The notes under the pieces were generated by a model that searched no databases, was not told the DNA's origin, and saw only the letters and a program-made list of their open reading frames with translations. From Palsa-744 sp036498265 (GTDB lineage: Bacteria; Actinomycetota; Thermoleophilia; Solirubrobacterales; Solirubrobacteraceae): a DNA stretch of 64,000 nucleotides. The stretch lies in contig DASYFT010000031.1 in assembly GCA_036498265.1 (NCBI GenBank), forward strand, positions 124,001 through 188,000. The letters run 5' to 3'. Of this stretch, positions 24,063 to 33,002 are shown piece after piece; position 1 is the first letter of the stretch; each line of letters opens with the position of its first letter. The position numbers were made by a program, and so were the translations under genes.

Positions 24063-25249
24063 CAGAGATCTCGCACCAGCCGCACGCCGGCGAAGATCTG
24101 ACGGCGCTGGGGCAGGTCCCAGTTGCGGAAGGTGTCCGAGGCGACCCGCGGGTGCGTCGCCCACGACGCCCCGCGCAGCACGCGGTAGTCCTCGCCGAAG
24201 AAGACCTCCGAGTACTCGCGGTAGGGCCGGGCGACGAAGCCGGGATACCCGTCGAAGCAGGAGCTCGTCCATTCCCACACCCGTCGAGTGCCGGCGAGCG
24301 TCGACCCGCGGGCGTCACCGCCTGCTGTCTGCCGGTTCCAGGTCGCCGTCTTCTCCCACTCCGCCTCGGTGGGCAAACGGGCGTCGTGCGCTCTGGCGAA
24401 GGCGTCGGCCTCGAACCAGGAGACGTGGCAGGCGGGTCCGTCCGCTCGACCCGCGGCCACGGCAGGATGATGCGTGATGTCGTACTCCTCCTTCCAGGCC
24501 CAGCCCTCGTCGGACCACCACTCGCGGCGCTCGTAGCCGCCACCCTCGCTGAAGCGCATCCAGCTGCCGTTGCTCACCGGGCGCCTGGCGATCTCGAATC
24601 CGGCCACCTCGACCGTGTGGCGGGGACGCTCGTTGTCGTAGGCGAACCCCTCCTCGCCGGCACCCATGGAGAAGGGGCCGCCCGGCATGTGCAGCCAGCC
24701 GGCAGGGGAGTCCCCGTCGATCGGTGCATCGCGCAGCGCGCGGTCCTGCTCACGCAGCAGGCCGGCGATGGCCATCGTCTGCAGCATCGTCTCCGCGTGC
24801 TGGAGCTCGTGGCGCACGACCATCTCGCACACGGTGCCGTCTCCGGTCCCCCGGTCGGCGATCACCTCGCCGGTGCGCGTGCGCACGGCCTCGAGGTAGT
24901 CGCGGGCGCCGGCGGGTCCGAGCGCCTCGGTGTCACCCCGCACGGCGCGCGGTGTCTCGAAGGCGTCGTAGACGTCCGCCAGGTCCGGGCGCAGCAGCGG
25001 CAGGCCACCGTGGCGGTGGGCGATCCACAGGTCCTCGTAGGCGGCGATGTGGCCGAGGTCCCACACGAGCGGGCTCATGATCGGCGACTGGACCCGCACC
25101 AGGTCCTCGTCGCTGATCTCCCGAACCAGTCCGAGCACCCGCTCGCGCGCCGCGCGCATGGCCAGAAGCGCCTGCTCAGCGTCGGTGGAGAGACGGCTCG
25201 TCTGCTCTGCGTTCGCAGCCACGGCTCCGGTCAACTGTAGAGCTTCCAC
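24062..25249 (-). CDS. egtB: Hercynine oxygenase EgtB (iron-dependent sulfoxide synthase)
   Basis: About 395 residues from GTG 25249; the exact start is uncertain, as no clear ribosome site is seen. The N-terminal DinB-like part has WDLGHIAAYEDLW (His 67) and VVRHELQHAETM (His 147 and 151), the three iron ligands of EgtB. The C-terminal half is an FGE-sulfatase domain: GGPFSMGAGEEGFAYDNERP, LPTEAEWEKTATW, VWEWTSS, LRGASWATHP. It joins a thiol to hercynine with O2. Whether it prefers gamma-glutamylcysteine or cysteine cannot be told; no egtA/egtC is near. Confidence 0.93.
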   Translation of the reverse strand: MEALQLTGAVAANAEQTSRLSTDAEQALLAMRAARERVLGLVREISDEDLVRVQSPIMSPLVWDLGHIAAYEDLWIAHRHGGLPLLRPDLADVYDAFETPRAVRGDTEALGPAGARDYLEAVRTRTGEVIADRGTGDGTVCEMVVRHELQHAETMLQTMAIAGLLREQDRALRDAPIDGDSPAGWLHMPGGPFSMGAGEEGFAYDNERPRHTVEVAGFEIARRPVSNGSWMRFSEGGGYERREWWSDEGWAWKEEYDITHHPAVAAGRADGPACHVSWFEADAFARAHDARLPTEAEWEKTATWNRQTAGGDARGSTLAGTRRVWEWTSSCFDGYPGFVARPYREYSEVFFGEDYRVLRGASWATHPRVASDTFRNWDLPQRRQIFAGVRLVRDL

Positions 25250-25299
25250 GCCGCCTTCGACTCCGCCCGCCCAGAGATCCTTCCCCGGCCGCGGGCGCG

Positions 25300-25899
25300 T
25301 CAGGCCGCGCCCCCCGCGGGACCCGCGTCGTTCCAGCGCTGCAGGACGGCCGTGGCCCGCTCGTAGCCCAGCACCGAGATCGCCCCTGCCGACAGCGCCA
25401 GACGGCCGCCCCCCGACGGAGGCAGATCGATCCAGCGGGCGCCGAGGACTCGGAGCAGGTGCCCGTGGGAGAACACGGCCACCTCGCCCGGCGCGGACCG
25501 CAGCTCGGCGATCACGCGATCGGCTCGCCGGCCGACCTGCTCCGGCGTCTCGCCGCCGGGGCAGCCGTCGCACCACAGGTTCCAGTCAGGTGAGCGCGCG
25601 TGGATCTCCGGGGTCGTGAGCCCCTCGTAGTCGCCGTAGTCCCACTCGGCCAGGTCCTCGCGCACCTCCGCCGTCGCCGCCAGCCCGCTCAGCTCGCAGG
25701 TTTCGCGAGCCCGGCGAAGCGGGCTCACCAGCACGCGGTCGAAGCGCCACTCGCGCAGCCTCGGCTCCAGGGCCCTGGCCGCCTGGCGCCCCTCGTCCGT
25801 CAGCGGGATGTCCGTGCGACCGGTATGGCGGCCCGTGCGACTCCACTCGGTCTCGGCATGACGGATCAGCACGACCTCCTGATTGCCCGCGTCGTTCAC
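25300..25899 (-). CDS. Histidine phosphatase (phosphoglycerate mutase superfamily)
   Basis: 199 residues from GTG 25899, which overlaps the pgl stop (GTGA). VVLIRHAETEW carries the RHG-type catalytic His; SPLRRARETCEL the second Arg; EWDYGDYEGLT the acid; VFSHGHLLRVL the second His. The family dephosphorylates small phosphate esters. In this place, between 6-phosphogluconolactonase and egtB, a sugar-phosphate substrate is likely but not shown. Length is normal for the family. Confidence 0.88.
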   Translation of the reverse strand: MNDAGNQEVVLIRHAETEWSRTGRHTGRTDIPLTDEGRQAARALEPRLREWRFDRVLVSPLRRARETCELSGLAATAEVREDLAEWDYGDYEGLTTPEIHARSPDWNLWCDGCPGGETPEQVGRRADRVIAELRSAPGEVAVFSHGHLLRVLGARWIDLPPSGGGRLALSAGAISVLGYERATAVLQRWNDAGPAGGAA

Positions 25900-26627
25900 A
25901 CCGGTGGTCCCTCGGGTGCCGCTGCGTCGTCGACGATCACGGTCAGGCGCTCGCGCCTGAGCAGGCTCGCGGGGACGTGGCGGGTGGGCTCTCCGAGCAT
26001 CGCGTTGACCGCATCCGCCTTGCTCGCTCCGGTGGCCAGCACCACGCAGCCGCGCGCCGCCCGAAGCTCGGCGAGGCTGAGCGTGATCCGCTCCGGAGGG
26101 GGCTTCGGCGCCTCGTGCACCGGCAGGCACACAGCGTCATCGCCCGCGCTCAGTGCCGGAGAGCCGGGGAACAGCGAGGCGATGTGGCCGTCCGGGCCGA
26201 TGCCGAGGAGGATCAGGTCCAGCACCGGGAGTCCCGTGCCGTCCCGTCCCGAGCGAGGCACGTGCTCGAGCAGCTCGCGGGCGTAGCGGCTGGCGCCCTC
26301 CTCGGGCCCCAGCTCTCCCTCCATCCGGTGGACCTGCTCCGCCGGGATGCGGGCCGGCCGCAGCAGCTTCTCGGCCGCGAGGCGGTAGTTGCTCTCCTCG
26401 TCATCCGGCGGTACGCAGCGCTCGTCCGCGAACCAGACCTCGACGCCGGTCCACCCAGGCATGCGATCCGCCAGCAGCTCGAAGGTGCGCCCCGGCGTGG
26501 TGCCTCCGCTGAGGGCGAGATGCGCCACGCCCCGGCCCCTGACGGCCAGCTGCAGCTCGCCTTCCACGTGGGCGGCGGCGCGAGCGGCGACGGACTCGGC
26601 GTCTGCGCAGGTCGTCAGGCGCGTCAC
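25896..26627 (-). CDS. pgl: 6-phosphogluconolactonase
   Basis: 243 residues from GTG 26627, which overlaps the opcA stop (GTGA). LALSGGTTPGRTFELL, VEVWFADERCVPPDDEESN and LGIGPDGHIASLFPG are the three SOL/DevB-type signatures. It hydrolyses 6-phosphogluconolactone to 6-phosphogluconate, the step between zwf and gnd of the oxidative pentose phosphate pathway; both partners are in the same operon. Confidence 0.94.
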   Translation of the reverse strand: MTRLTTCADAESVAARAAAHVEGELQLAVRGRGVAHLALSGGTTPGRTFELLADRMPGWTGVEVWFADERCVPPDDEESNYRLAAEKLLRPARIPAEQVHRMEGELGPEEGASRYARELLEHVPRSGRDGTGLPVLDLILLGIGPDGHIASLFPGSPALSAGDDAVCLPVHEAPKPPPERITLSLAELRAARGCVVLATGASKADAVNAMLGEPTRHVPASLLRRERLTVIVDDAAAPEGPPV

Positions 26628-27688
26628 GGCACCATGGCACGCGCCGCGGTGACCGCCGGTATGTACGTCGGGTCGCGCAGCAGCGCCTGGCGGATGCCCT
26701 CGCCGAGGATGCCCGTCTCTCCACGCGAGGCCCCGGGGATCCTCCATTCGTGCACGTCGCCACGCGGGTCACGGGCGCGAGCGTGGAGGCCGCCGGGGCC
26801 GCGGTCGAGCCGCAGGCAGCGACCCGACGCCGTCTCGATAGTGACGCCCTCGAGGCCGCGCACGGTCATCTCGGGGGCCGGCTCCAGGCGCAGGGTGACG
26901 TCCTGTCGCTCGGCATGCACCTTGCCGACCAGCGCCGGGCCTTCACCCACCAGCCGGCTGGGCTTCCAGCCCAACCGCGAGGCGAGCCAGCCTCCCAGGA
27001 GCATGGCGGTGACGGGGGAGTCCGGGTGATGGCGCACCTGGACGCTCGTGATCGTGCGCAGCTCGCGACGCAGGCGCGGTGGGTCGAAGGCGCCGGCCAC
27101 CCGCTCGCGCCACGGGGTCGAGCGCAGCCAGGCCAGGTCGACCACGTAGGCGCGCCCGGTCAGCGCGCAGACGCGGTCGAGCGCCTCGCGCGCGACCGGC
27201 TCGTCGACGGAGTCCAGCAGCACGGCCTGCGAGAGCTCGAGTAGCTCCTCCACCACGTCGTCGTGGCCGTGCGGCGACCACAGCAGCGTCGGCAGGTCGG
27301 TCACGACCAGCGGGTCGGCGATCGTGATCAGGTCGTCGAGATGGCGGTCGCCGATCTCGACGACGACGGTCTCGCGCAGCAGGGCGATCTCGCCCGAGTC
27401 CGGATCGTCTTCGGAGGCGATCGTGACGCGCGCGTCGAGCCGCTCGCGCCTCGGCTCGTAGGCGAACACGATCAGGCGCGAGGCGTGGTAGCGGCCGACG
27501 CCGCGAAGCCGGTTGGCGATCTCGCCGGTCCATTCACGATCGACGAAAGCGATCATGTTCAGCACCCGCGCCGGCATGAATCTCTCGTTTTCGGCGTGCC
27601 GCTCGATCAGCAGCTGCCGAAGGGCCGCTTCGATCGCGTCGGGCGTCGTCCCGTGAGCGCTCCAGACGGCGTCGGTCTTGGCGGCCAT
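26624..27688 (-). CDS. opcA: Glucose-6-phosphate dehydrogenase assembly protein OpcA
   Basis: 354 residues from ATG 27688 (MAAKTDAVW), overlapping the zwf stop by one base; ATG 27703 would add five residues. The chain shows the OpcA pattern: VLNMIAFVDREWTGEIANRL, RLIVFAYEPRRERLDARV, the long acidic ETVVVEIGDRHLDDLITI and LLWSPHGHDDVV. OpcA is an actinobacterial/cyanobacterial partner that activates Zwf, in cyanobacteria in a redox-dependent way. Directly following zwf is its usual place. Confidence 0.92.
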   Translation of the reverse strand: MAAKTDAVWSAHGTTPDAIEAALRQLLIERHAENERFMPARVLNMIAFVDREWTGEIANRLRGVGRYHASRLIVFAYEPRRERLDARVTIASEDDPDSGEIALLRETVVVEIGDRHLDDLITIADPLVVTDLPTLLWSPHGHDDVVEELLELSQAVLLDSVDEPVAREALDRVCALTGRAYVVDLAWLRSTPWRERVAGAFDPPRLRRELRTITSVQVRHHPDSPVTAMLLGGWLASRLGWKPSRLVGEGPALVGKVHAERQDVTLRLEPAPEMTVRGLEGVTIETASGRCLRLDRGPGGLHARARDPRGDVHEWRIPGASRGETGILGEGIRQALLRDPTYIPAVTAARAMVP

Positions 27689-29238
27689 CAGATCCTTCGC
27701 CATTTGTCGCCGTCGCGAAGGATCAGCTCGGCCTCCTTCGGCCCCTGCGAGCCGGCTTCGTATTTGGGCAGCGGGCCGCCCATCCCCGCCCATGTCTGCA
27801 GGATCGGATCGCAGATTCGCCACTGCGCCTCGACCTCGTCGTTGCGCGTGAACAGCGTGGCGTCGCCGCGCATGGCGTCGGTGATCAGGCGCTCGTAGGC
27901 CTCGGGGGACTGCGACAGGAACGACGTCCCGTAGAGGAACTCCATGTTGACCGGCCGGATGATCATCCGCGTCCCCGGGATCTTCGCCACGAGTCGCAGT
28001 GACACGCCCTCGTTCGGCTGCAGGGTGAGCACGAGCTGGTTGGGCTGCACGCCGAGCGACCCCTGCTGGTTGAACGCGAGGTGGGGAACGGGCTTGAGGG
28101 TCACGGCGATCTCGGTGACCTTGCGTGCCAGCCGCTTGCCGGTCCGCAGGTAGAAGGGGACGCCGGCCCAACGCCAGTTGTCGACTTCCAGACGCAGCGC
28201 GGCGTAGGTCTCGGTCGTCGAGTCGGGCGGAACGCCCTCCTCTTCGAGGTACCCCGGCACGTCCTCGCCGCCGGCGTGGCCCGGGCCATACTGCGCCCGC
28301 ACGGCGATCTCCGGCACCTGCTCGGGAGTGGGCTCGGGCACCGACTCGAGCACCTTGACCTTCTCGTTGCGCACCTCTTCGGCGGTGAATTTGACGGGCG
28401 GCTCCATCGAGACGTGGCACAGCAGCTGCAGCATGTGGTTCTGGATCAGGTCGCGCAGCGCCCCGGCCTGGTCGTAGTACTCGGCGCGCGAGCCGATGCC
28501 GACGTCCTCGGCTGCCGTGATCTGGACGCTGTCGATGTAGTTGCGGTTCCAGAACGGCTCGAACATGCCGTTGGCGAACCGAAACGCCAGCATGTTCTGG
28601 ACCGTCTCCTTGCCCAGGTAGTGGTCGATGCGGAAGACCTGGGTCTCGTCGAAGATCGCGAGCACCCGGCGGTTGAGCTCGCGCGCCTCCTCGAGCGAGG
28701 TGCCGAACGGCTTCTCGATGATCACCCGCACGGCCGCCCCCTCGTGATGCGCGAGCTTCGACTCACCGAGCGCTTCGACGATCACGGGGAAGAAATGCGG
28801 CGCGGTCGCAAGGTAGAAGGCCCGGTTGAGGGGTTCGCCGGCCAGCTGCTCGAACTCGTCGAGCGTCTTGCCGAGATTGGCGTACACCGAGTCTTCGTCG
28901 AAGCTGCCCGGGATGTACCTGACGTCCTCGAGCAGGCCCTTCAGCACCTCGTCGTCGGGCTTGCGCCGCGAGAAGCGCCGGATCGCCTCGGCACACTCCG
29001 CGCGGTAGTCCTCGTGCGCCTTTTCTTTGCGGGCCACGCCGACCAGGTGGAAGCGCTGTGGCAGCGCGCCGTCGTGGGCGAGGTTGTAGAGCGCCGGCAG
29101 CAGTTTCCGCTGTGCCAGATCACCCGTGGCGCCGAAGATGACGAGCGTCGTAGGGGCGACCGGAAGGCGCTCGAGGCCTTCGGTGAGAGGGTTCTCGACC
29201 TCCTCGACCGGGGTTGGGACACCTGCCGCGACCGCCAT
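27688..29238 (-). CDS. zwf: Glucose-6-phosphate 1-dehydrogenase
   Basis: 516 residues from ATG 29238, one base after the gnd stop; ATG 29250 is also possible. LVIFGATGDLAQRKLLPAL is the NADP loop, VFRIDHYLGKETVQNM the active-site signature with the catalytic His, and IIEKPFG the substrate contact. It oxidises glucose-6-phosphate and makes NADPH, the first step of the oxidative pentose phosphate pathway. It is translationally coupled with opcA, which encodes its assembly partner. Confidence 0.97.
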   Translation of the reverse strand: MAVAAGVPTPVEEVENPLTEGLERLPVAPTTLVIFGATGDLAQRKLLPALYNLAHDGALPQRFHLVGVARKEKAHEDYRAECAEAIRRFSRRKPDDEVLKGLLEDVRYIPGSFDEDSVYANLGKTLDEFEQLAGEPLNRAFYLATAPHFFPVIVEALGESKLAHHEGAAVRVIIEKPFGTSLEEARELNRRVLAIFDETQVFRIDHYLGKETVQNMLAFRFANGMFEPFWNRNYIDSVQITAAEDVGIGSRAEYYDQAGALRDLIQNHMLQLLCHVSMEPPVKFTAEEVRNEKVKVLESVPEPTPEQVPEIAVRAQYGPGHAGGEDVPGYLEEEGVPPDSTTETYAALRLEVDNWRWAGVPFYLRTGKRLARKVTEIAVTLKPVPHLAFNQQGSLGVQPNQLVLTLQPNEGVSLRLVAKIPGTRMIIRPVNMEFLYGTSFLSQSPEAYERLITDAMRGDATLFTRNDEVEAQWRICDPILQTWAGMGGPLPKYEAGSQGPKEAELILRDGDKWRRI

Positions 29239-29239
29239 G

Positions 29240-30277
29240 TCAGCCGCCACGGCTGCCGGCGCCGGCAGCCTTCGCGCGCTTGGCTCCGTTCGCCGGCTTC
29301 GCCCGGCTCGCGTCCGGTCTCCTCGCGCCTGCGCCGTCAGGCGCGTCCCTGACGGCGTGGCCGCCGAACTGGTTGCGCAGCGCGGCGAGCACGCGATCGG
29401 CGAACCCGCCGTTGCCCCGCGAGCGAAAGCGCGCGTACAGCGACGCGGTGATCACGGGCGTGGGGACGTCGTGCGCGGTCGCGTCCTCGATCGTCCAGCG
29501 GCCCTCGCCGGAGTCCTCGGTGTAGCCCTCGATGGCGGCCAGGTCGTTGCCGTCCTCTTCGAAGGCACGTGCTGCCAGTTCGCACAGCCACGAGCGGACG
29601 ACCGAGCCCTGCCCCCAGAGGTGGGCGATCTTGGCGTTGTCGAGCTCGTACTCGGACTTGTCGAAGATTTCGAAGCCCTCGGCATAGGCCTGCATGAGCC
29701 CGTACTCGACGCCGTTGTGCACCATCTTCACGTAATGCCCGGCGCCGGACGGGCCGAACCGGAGCCAACCGCGCGGGCCGATCGCGGCGCGGCTGTGCTC
29801 GTTGGTCTCCGGGGCCAGGACGTCGAGGATCGGGGCCAGCCGCCTCACCGCCTTCTGCGGACCGCCGACCATCATGCAGTAGCCCACTTCCAGTCCCCAG
29901 ACACCGCCCGAGACACCGACGTCCACGTATTCGATGCCGCTGCGGCGGAGTTCCTGGGCGCGCCGCTTGTCGTCGCTCCAGCGACTGTTGCCTCCGTCGA
30001 CGATCATGTCGCCACGCTCGAGCAGGCGCGACAGTTTCCCGATGGTCTCCTCCGTCGGCGCCCCGGCCGGCAGCATCAGCCAGACCATGCGGGGTGGCGT
30101 CAGCTGCTTGACGAGATCGCGCAACGAGCTCGCTCCGGCCGCGCCGTTCCTGACGGCCTGCTGGACCGACGACTCGCTCCGGGCGAAGCCGACGACGTCG
30201 TGGTCGGAGTCACGGCGGATCCGGTGAACCATGTTCCCGCCCATCTTGCCCAGCCCGACGAAACCGATCTGCGTCAT
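29240..30277 (-). CDS. gnd: 6-phosphogluconate dehydrogenase (short, NAD-type family)
   Basis: 345 residues from ATG 30277, overlapping the pgi stop (ATGA). IGFVGLGKMGGNMVHRI binds the cofactor; IVDGGNSRW, GVSGGVWGLEVGYCMMVGG and HYVKMVHNGVEYGLMQAYAEG are the substrate and catalytic stretches. It lacks the long C-terminal domain of the 470-residue NADP enzymes and so belongs to the short YqeC/GndA-like group, which is often NAD-linked (inference). A ~40-residue Ala/Lys/Arg-rich tail at the C-terminus is variable. The decarboxylation yields ribulose-5-phosphate. Confidence 0.94.
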   Translation of the reverse strand: MTQIGFVGLGKMGGNMVHRIRRDSDHDVVGFARSESSVQQAVRNGAAGASSLRDLVKQLTPPRMVWLMLPAGAPTEETIGKLSRLLERGDMIVDGGNSRWSDDKRRAQELRRSGIEYVDVGVSGGVWGLEVGYCMMVGGPQKAVRRLAPILDVLAPETNEHSRAAIGPRGWLRFGPSGAGHYVKMVHNGVEYGLMQAYAEGFEIFDKSEYELDNAKIAHLWGQGSVVRSWLCELAARAFEEDGNDLAAIEGYTEDSGEGRWTIEDATAHDVPTPVITASLYARFRSRGNGGFADRVLAALRNQFGGHAVRDAPDGAGARRPDASRAKPANGAKRAKAAGAGSRGG

Positions 30278-31932
30278 GTTGGCTCCTTGATCTTCGCGGT
30301 CAGTGCGCGCAGAGCGCCCACGGGGTCCTCGCCGGCGAGCGTCAGGCGCTCCGCCGGGCGTCCGAGCTCGCGCAGGGTGTTGAGGTCGCCGATCGCCTGA
30401 GCGTGCTTGAGGGTGGTGAACGTATAGGGGGCGCCGGGGATGTCCACGTCGTCCGGCCCGTCGTGGACCAGCTGCAGGAAGCGCCCGATTCTGGGTCCGC
30501 CCTTGTGGAACTGCCCGGTCGAGTGCAGGAATCGGGGGCCGTACCCGAACGTGGTCGTAGCGGTCGTGGTGGCGCGGATGGCGCTGCGCAGCTCGGCCAC
30601 CGCCTGGTCGACGTCGGGCAGCGGCCGGGTGTAGGCCATCAGCGCCACGTACTCGGGCGGCCCAGCCTCCAGAAGCAGCGACCGCAGCGCGGCCTCGTCC
30701 GCGTCCGGAACCTCGGGCAGTCGGCCGCTCGATTCGTAGCGGGCGAGCACCTGCTTGGTTGCATCCTTCGCCTGCTGGACGTTGGGCTGATCGAACGGGT
30801 TGATCTGCAGCCCCCATCCCGCCACGGCCACCGCAAGCTCCCAGAGCATGAACACCCGACCGAGGTCGGGAGGCCCGGCGGTCGGGATGGTGATCACGGG
30901 GTGGCCCGCGTCGCCCAGGAGCCGGACCCGGGCGTCGAGCTCGGCGTCCGGGCTGTTGACGTCGGTCAGGTAGGCGAACACGCGGTCGGCGCCGTACGCC
31001 GCCGGCTCGCCGACCGGCTCCTCGGCCACCGGCAGGATCCCGGTGGAGCGCTTGCCGGTCGACTCGGCCACGAGCTGCTCGAGCCAGAGGCCGAGACCCG
31101 GCAGCGTCCCGGAGATCACGAACGTCAGCTTGTCGCGTCCCGCCTGCGCGAGGGCGCTGAGCGCGGCGCCGAGCCACACGGCACCCGCTCCCGGCTGTGC
31201 CGAGGCGCCATCGCCCGCGCCATCCCCCGGGGCCGTGTCCCACGCGTCGGCGGCGCCTGAGAGCAGCCCGTGGACGTCGATGTCCATCAACGCCGCCGGC
31301 ACCACGCCGAACGGCGAGAGCGCGCTGTAGCGACCGCCGATGTTGGGGTCGCCAAGGAAGGTCTGGCGGAACCCGCGCTCGCCGGCGAGCTGCGCGAGGC
31401 CCGAGCCCGGGTCGGTGATCGCGACGAACCGGCGACCGTCGCCCACCCGCGAGAAGAAATGGGCGAACAGAGAAAGCGGCTCGATCGTTCCGCCGGACTT
31501 GGAGGAGACGATGAAGAGGGTGTGCCCGAGATCCACCTCTGCCTCGGTGGCCAAGATCGTCTCGGCGTCGGTGGAGTCGAGGACGTGCAGGGGCAGGCCG
31601 TGGGGCCCGGTCTGGAATGAGCGGCGCAGCACCTCGGGAGCGAGTGACGATCCGCCCATTCCGAGCAGGACCACGTCGCGAAAGCCATCCGCGCGAGCAT
31701 CCTGCGCGAACGTCTCGATGGTCCCCAGCTCGCCGAGCATCCGCTCCGCGATCGTGATCCAGCCGAGGCGGTCGGCGATCTCGGGCGTCCCCTCGGGGCC
31801 CCACAACGTCGCGTCGCCGGCTCGCACGCGCTCGGCCACCCGGTCTCGCTCCGCGAGCTCGAGCTTCTCCCGAACCGGTCCCTGCAGCGGATCGGGGATC
31901 CGCGCGTCGACGGTGCGAGGGTGCTCGCTCAC
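30274..31932 (-). CDS. pgi: Glucose-6-phosphate isomerase, type found in transaldolase-Pgi fusions
   Basis: 552 residues from GTG 31932. VLLGMGGSSLAPEVLRRSF, LFIVSSKSGGTIEPLSLF, DPNIGGRYSALSPFGVVPAAL and QINPFDQPNVQQAK are Pgi signatures. The sequence resembles the C-terminal half of Tal-Pgi fusion proteins more than classic Pgi; here the transaldolase half is absent. It interconverts glucose-6-phosphate and fructose-6-phosphate. It is the first gene of a nine-gene operon, with a start-proximal -10 (TACGAT), and feeds zwf directly. It diverges from glpX, whose product also makes fructose-6-phosphate. Confidence 0.92.
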   Translation of the reverse strand: MSEHPRTVDARIPDPLQGPVREKLELAERDRVAERVRAGDATLWGPEGTPEIADRLGWITIAERMLGELGTIETFAQDARADGFRDVVLLGMGGSSLAPEVLRRSFQTGPHGLPLHVLDSTDAETILATEAEVDLGHTLFIVSSKSGGTIEPLSLFAHFFSRVGDGRRFVAITDPGSGLAQLAGERGFRQTFLGDPNIGGRYSALSPFGVVPAALMDIDVHGLLSGAADAWDTAPGDGAGDGASAQPGAGAVWLGAALSALAQAGRDKLTFVISGTLPGLGLWLEQLVAESTGKRSTGILPVAEEPVGEPAAYGADRVFAYLTDVNSPDAELDARVRLLGDAGHPVITIPTAGPPDLGRVFMLWELAVAVAGWGLQINPFDQPNVQQAKDATKQVLARYESSGRLPEVPDADEAALRSLLLEAGPPEYVALMAYTRPLPDVDQAVAELRSAIRATTTATTTFGYGPRFLHSTGQFHKGGPRIGRFLQLVHDGPDDVDIPGAPYTFTTLKHAQAIGDLNTLRELGRPAERLTLAGEDPVGALRALTAKIKEPT

Positions 31933-31938
31933 GCCACG

Positions 31939-31944
31939 ATCGTA
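31939..31944 (-). promoter_or_regulatory. Start-proximal -10 (TACGAT) of the pgi-to-SDR operon
   Basis: TACGAT lies 6 nt before GTG 31932 on the minus strand. The same hexamer precedes the ArsA-like gene (42408-42413) and the acyltransferase gene (51395-51400). It lies only 16 bp from the opposing glpX -10, so the two promoters must share one short control region. Confidence 0.4.
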
Positions 31945-31960
31945 GTGCCCCAGCCGCTGA

Positions 31961-31966
31961 TATAGG
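31961..31966 (+). promoter_or_regulatory. Start-proximal -10 (TATAGG, TG-extended) of glpX
   Basis: TG-A-TATAGG (31958-31966) lies 10 nt before GTG 31977. The preceding bases GCTGATATAG are the same as at the promoter at 1852-1860. Confidence 0.4.
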
Positions 31967-31976
31967 TTCCAGCGCT

Positions 31977-33002
31977 GTGAATGAAGCCTCGTCCCCGCAG
32001 CGCCCGGACCGCAATCTCGCGCTGGAGCTCGTCCGCGTGACCGAGGCGGCCGCCCTGGCAGCGGCCCCGCTGGTGGGCAAGGGTGACAAGGAGGCCGCCG
32101 ACCAGGCGGCGGTCGACGGCATGCGCTACATGCTCCAGTCGGTCCAGATGGACGGTGTCGTGGTGATCGGCGAGGGCGAGAAGGACGAGGCGCCGATGCT
32201 CTACAACGGCGAGCAGATCGGCGATGGCTCGCCGCCGCAGGTGGACATCGCCGTGGACCCGCTCGAGGGCACGACGCTCGCCGCCAACGGCATGCCGAGC
32301 GCGCTCGCCGTGATCGCGCTGTCGCCCCGCGGCACGATGTTCGACCCCGGGCCGGTGGTCTACATGGAGAAGATGGCCGGCGCCCCCGAGATCGCCGATC
32401 TGCTCGACCTCGACCGGCCGCTCGGCGAGACGGTCAGGCTCGTCGCCGAGCGCAAGGGCACGGAGGTCGGCGACGTGATGGTCGTCGTCCTCGACCGCCC
32501 ACGCCACGAGCGGGGCATCTCCGAGATCCGCGAGTCCGGGGCGCGGGTGCGCCTGATCGCCCACGGCGATGTCTCGGCGGCGCTGCTGGCGGTCACGGAG
32601 CGCTCTCCCGTCGACCTGCTGTGGGGGATCGGCGGAACGCCCGAGGGCGTCATTTCGGCGGCCGCGGTCAAGTGCCTCGGCGGCCAGCTGCTGGGGCGGT
32701 TGTGGCCCCGGGACGCCGACGAGCGCAACGCGGCGATCGAGGCAGGCTATGACCTCGACCGGGTCCTCGACCGCGACGAGCTCGTCTCCGGCGAGGACGT
32801 GTTCTTCTCCGCCACCGGGATCACCGACGGCGACGTGCTCGAGGGTGTGCGATATCCGCACGCGGGCGGTGCGACCACGGAATCGCTCGTCACACGCTCG
32901 CGCTCGGGCACGATCAGGCGGATCCGCGCGGTCCATGACCGGGCCAAGCTCCGAGCGGTCGGCGGCGATCGCTACTCGCACGGAGGCGGGGCGAGGGCGT
33001 GA
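31977..33002 (+). CDS. glpX: Fructose-1,6-bisphosphatase class II (GlpX)
   Basis: 341 residues from GTG 31977. LVRVTEAAALAAAPLVGKGDK, VVIGEGEKDEAPML, IAVDPLEGTT and GGTPEGVISAAAVKCLGG are the GlpX signatures, including the metal-binding Asp/Glu set (GEGEKDEAP, DPLEGT). It dephosphorylates fructose-1,6-bisphosphate in gluconeogenesis. The product is substrate of the divergently encoded Pgi, and from there of the pentose phosphate operon, so the bidirectional promoter links gluconeogenic flux to NADPH production. Downstream gene overlaps by GTGA. Confidence 0.96.
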   Translation: MNEASSPQRPDRNLALELVRVTEAAALAAAPLVGKGDKEAADQAAVDGMRYMLQSVQMDGVVVIGEGEKDEAPMLYNGEQIGDGSPPQVDIAVDPLEGTTLAANGMPSALAVIALSPRGTMFDPGPVVYMEKMAGAPEIADLLDLDRPLGETVRLVAERKGTEVGDVMVVVLDRPRHERGISEIRESGARVRLIAHGDVSAALLAVTERSPVDLLWGIGGTPEGVISAAAVKCLGGQLLGRLWPRDADERNAAIEAGYDLDRVLDRDELVSGEDVFFSATGITDGDVLEGVRYPHAGGATTESLVTRSRSGTIRRIRAVHDRAKLRAVGGDRYSHGGGARA

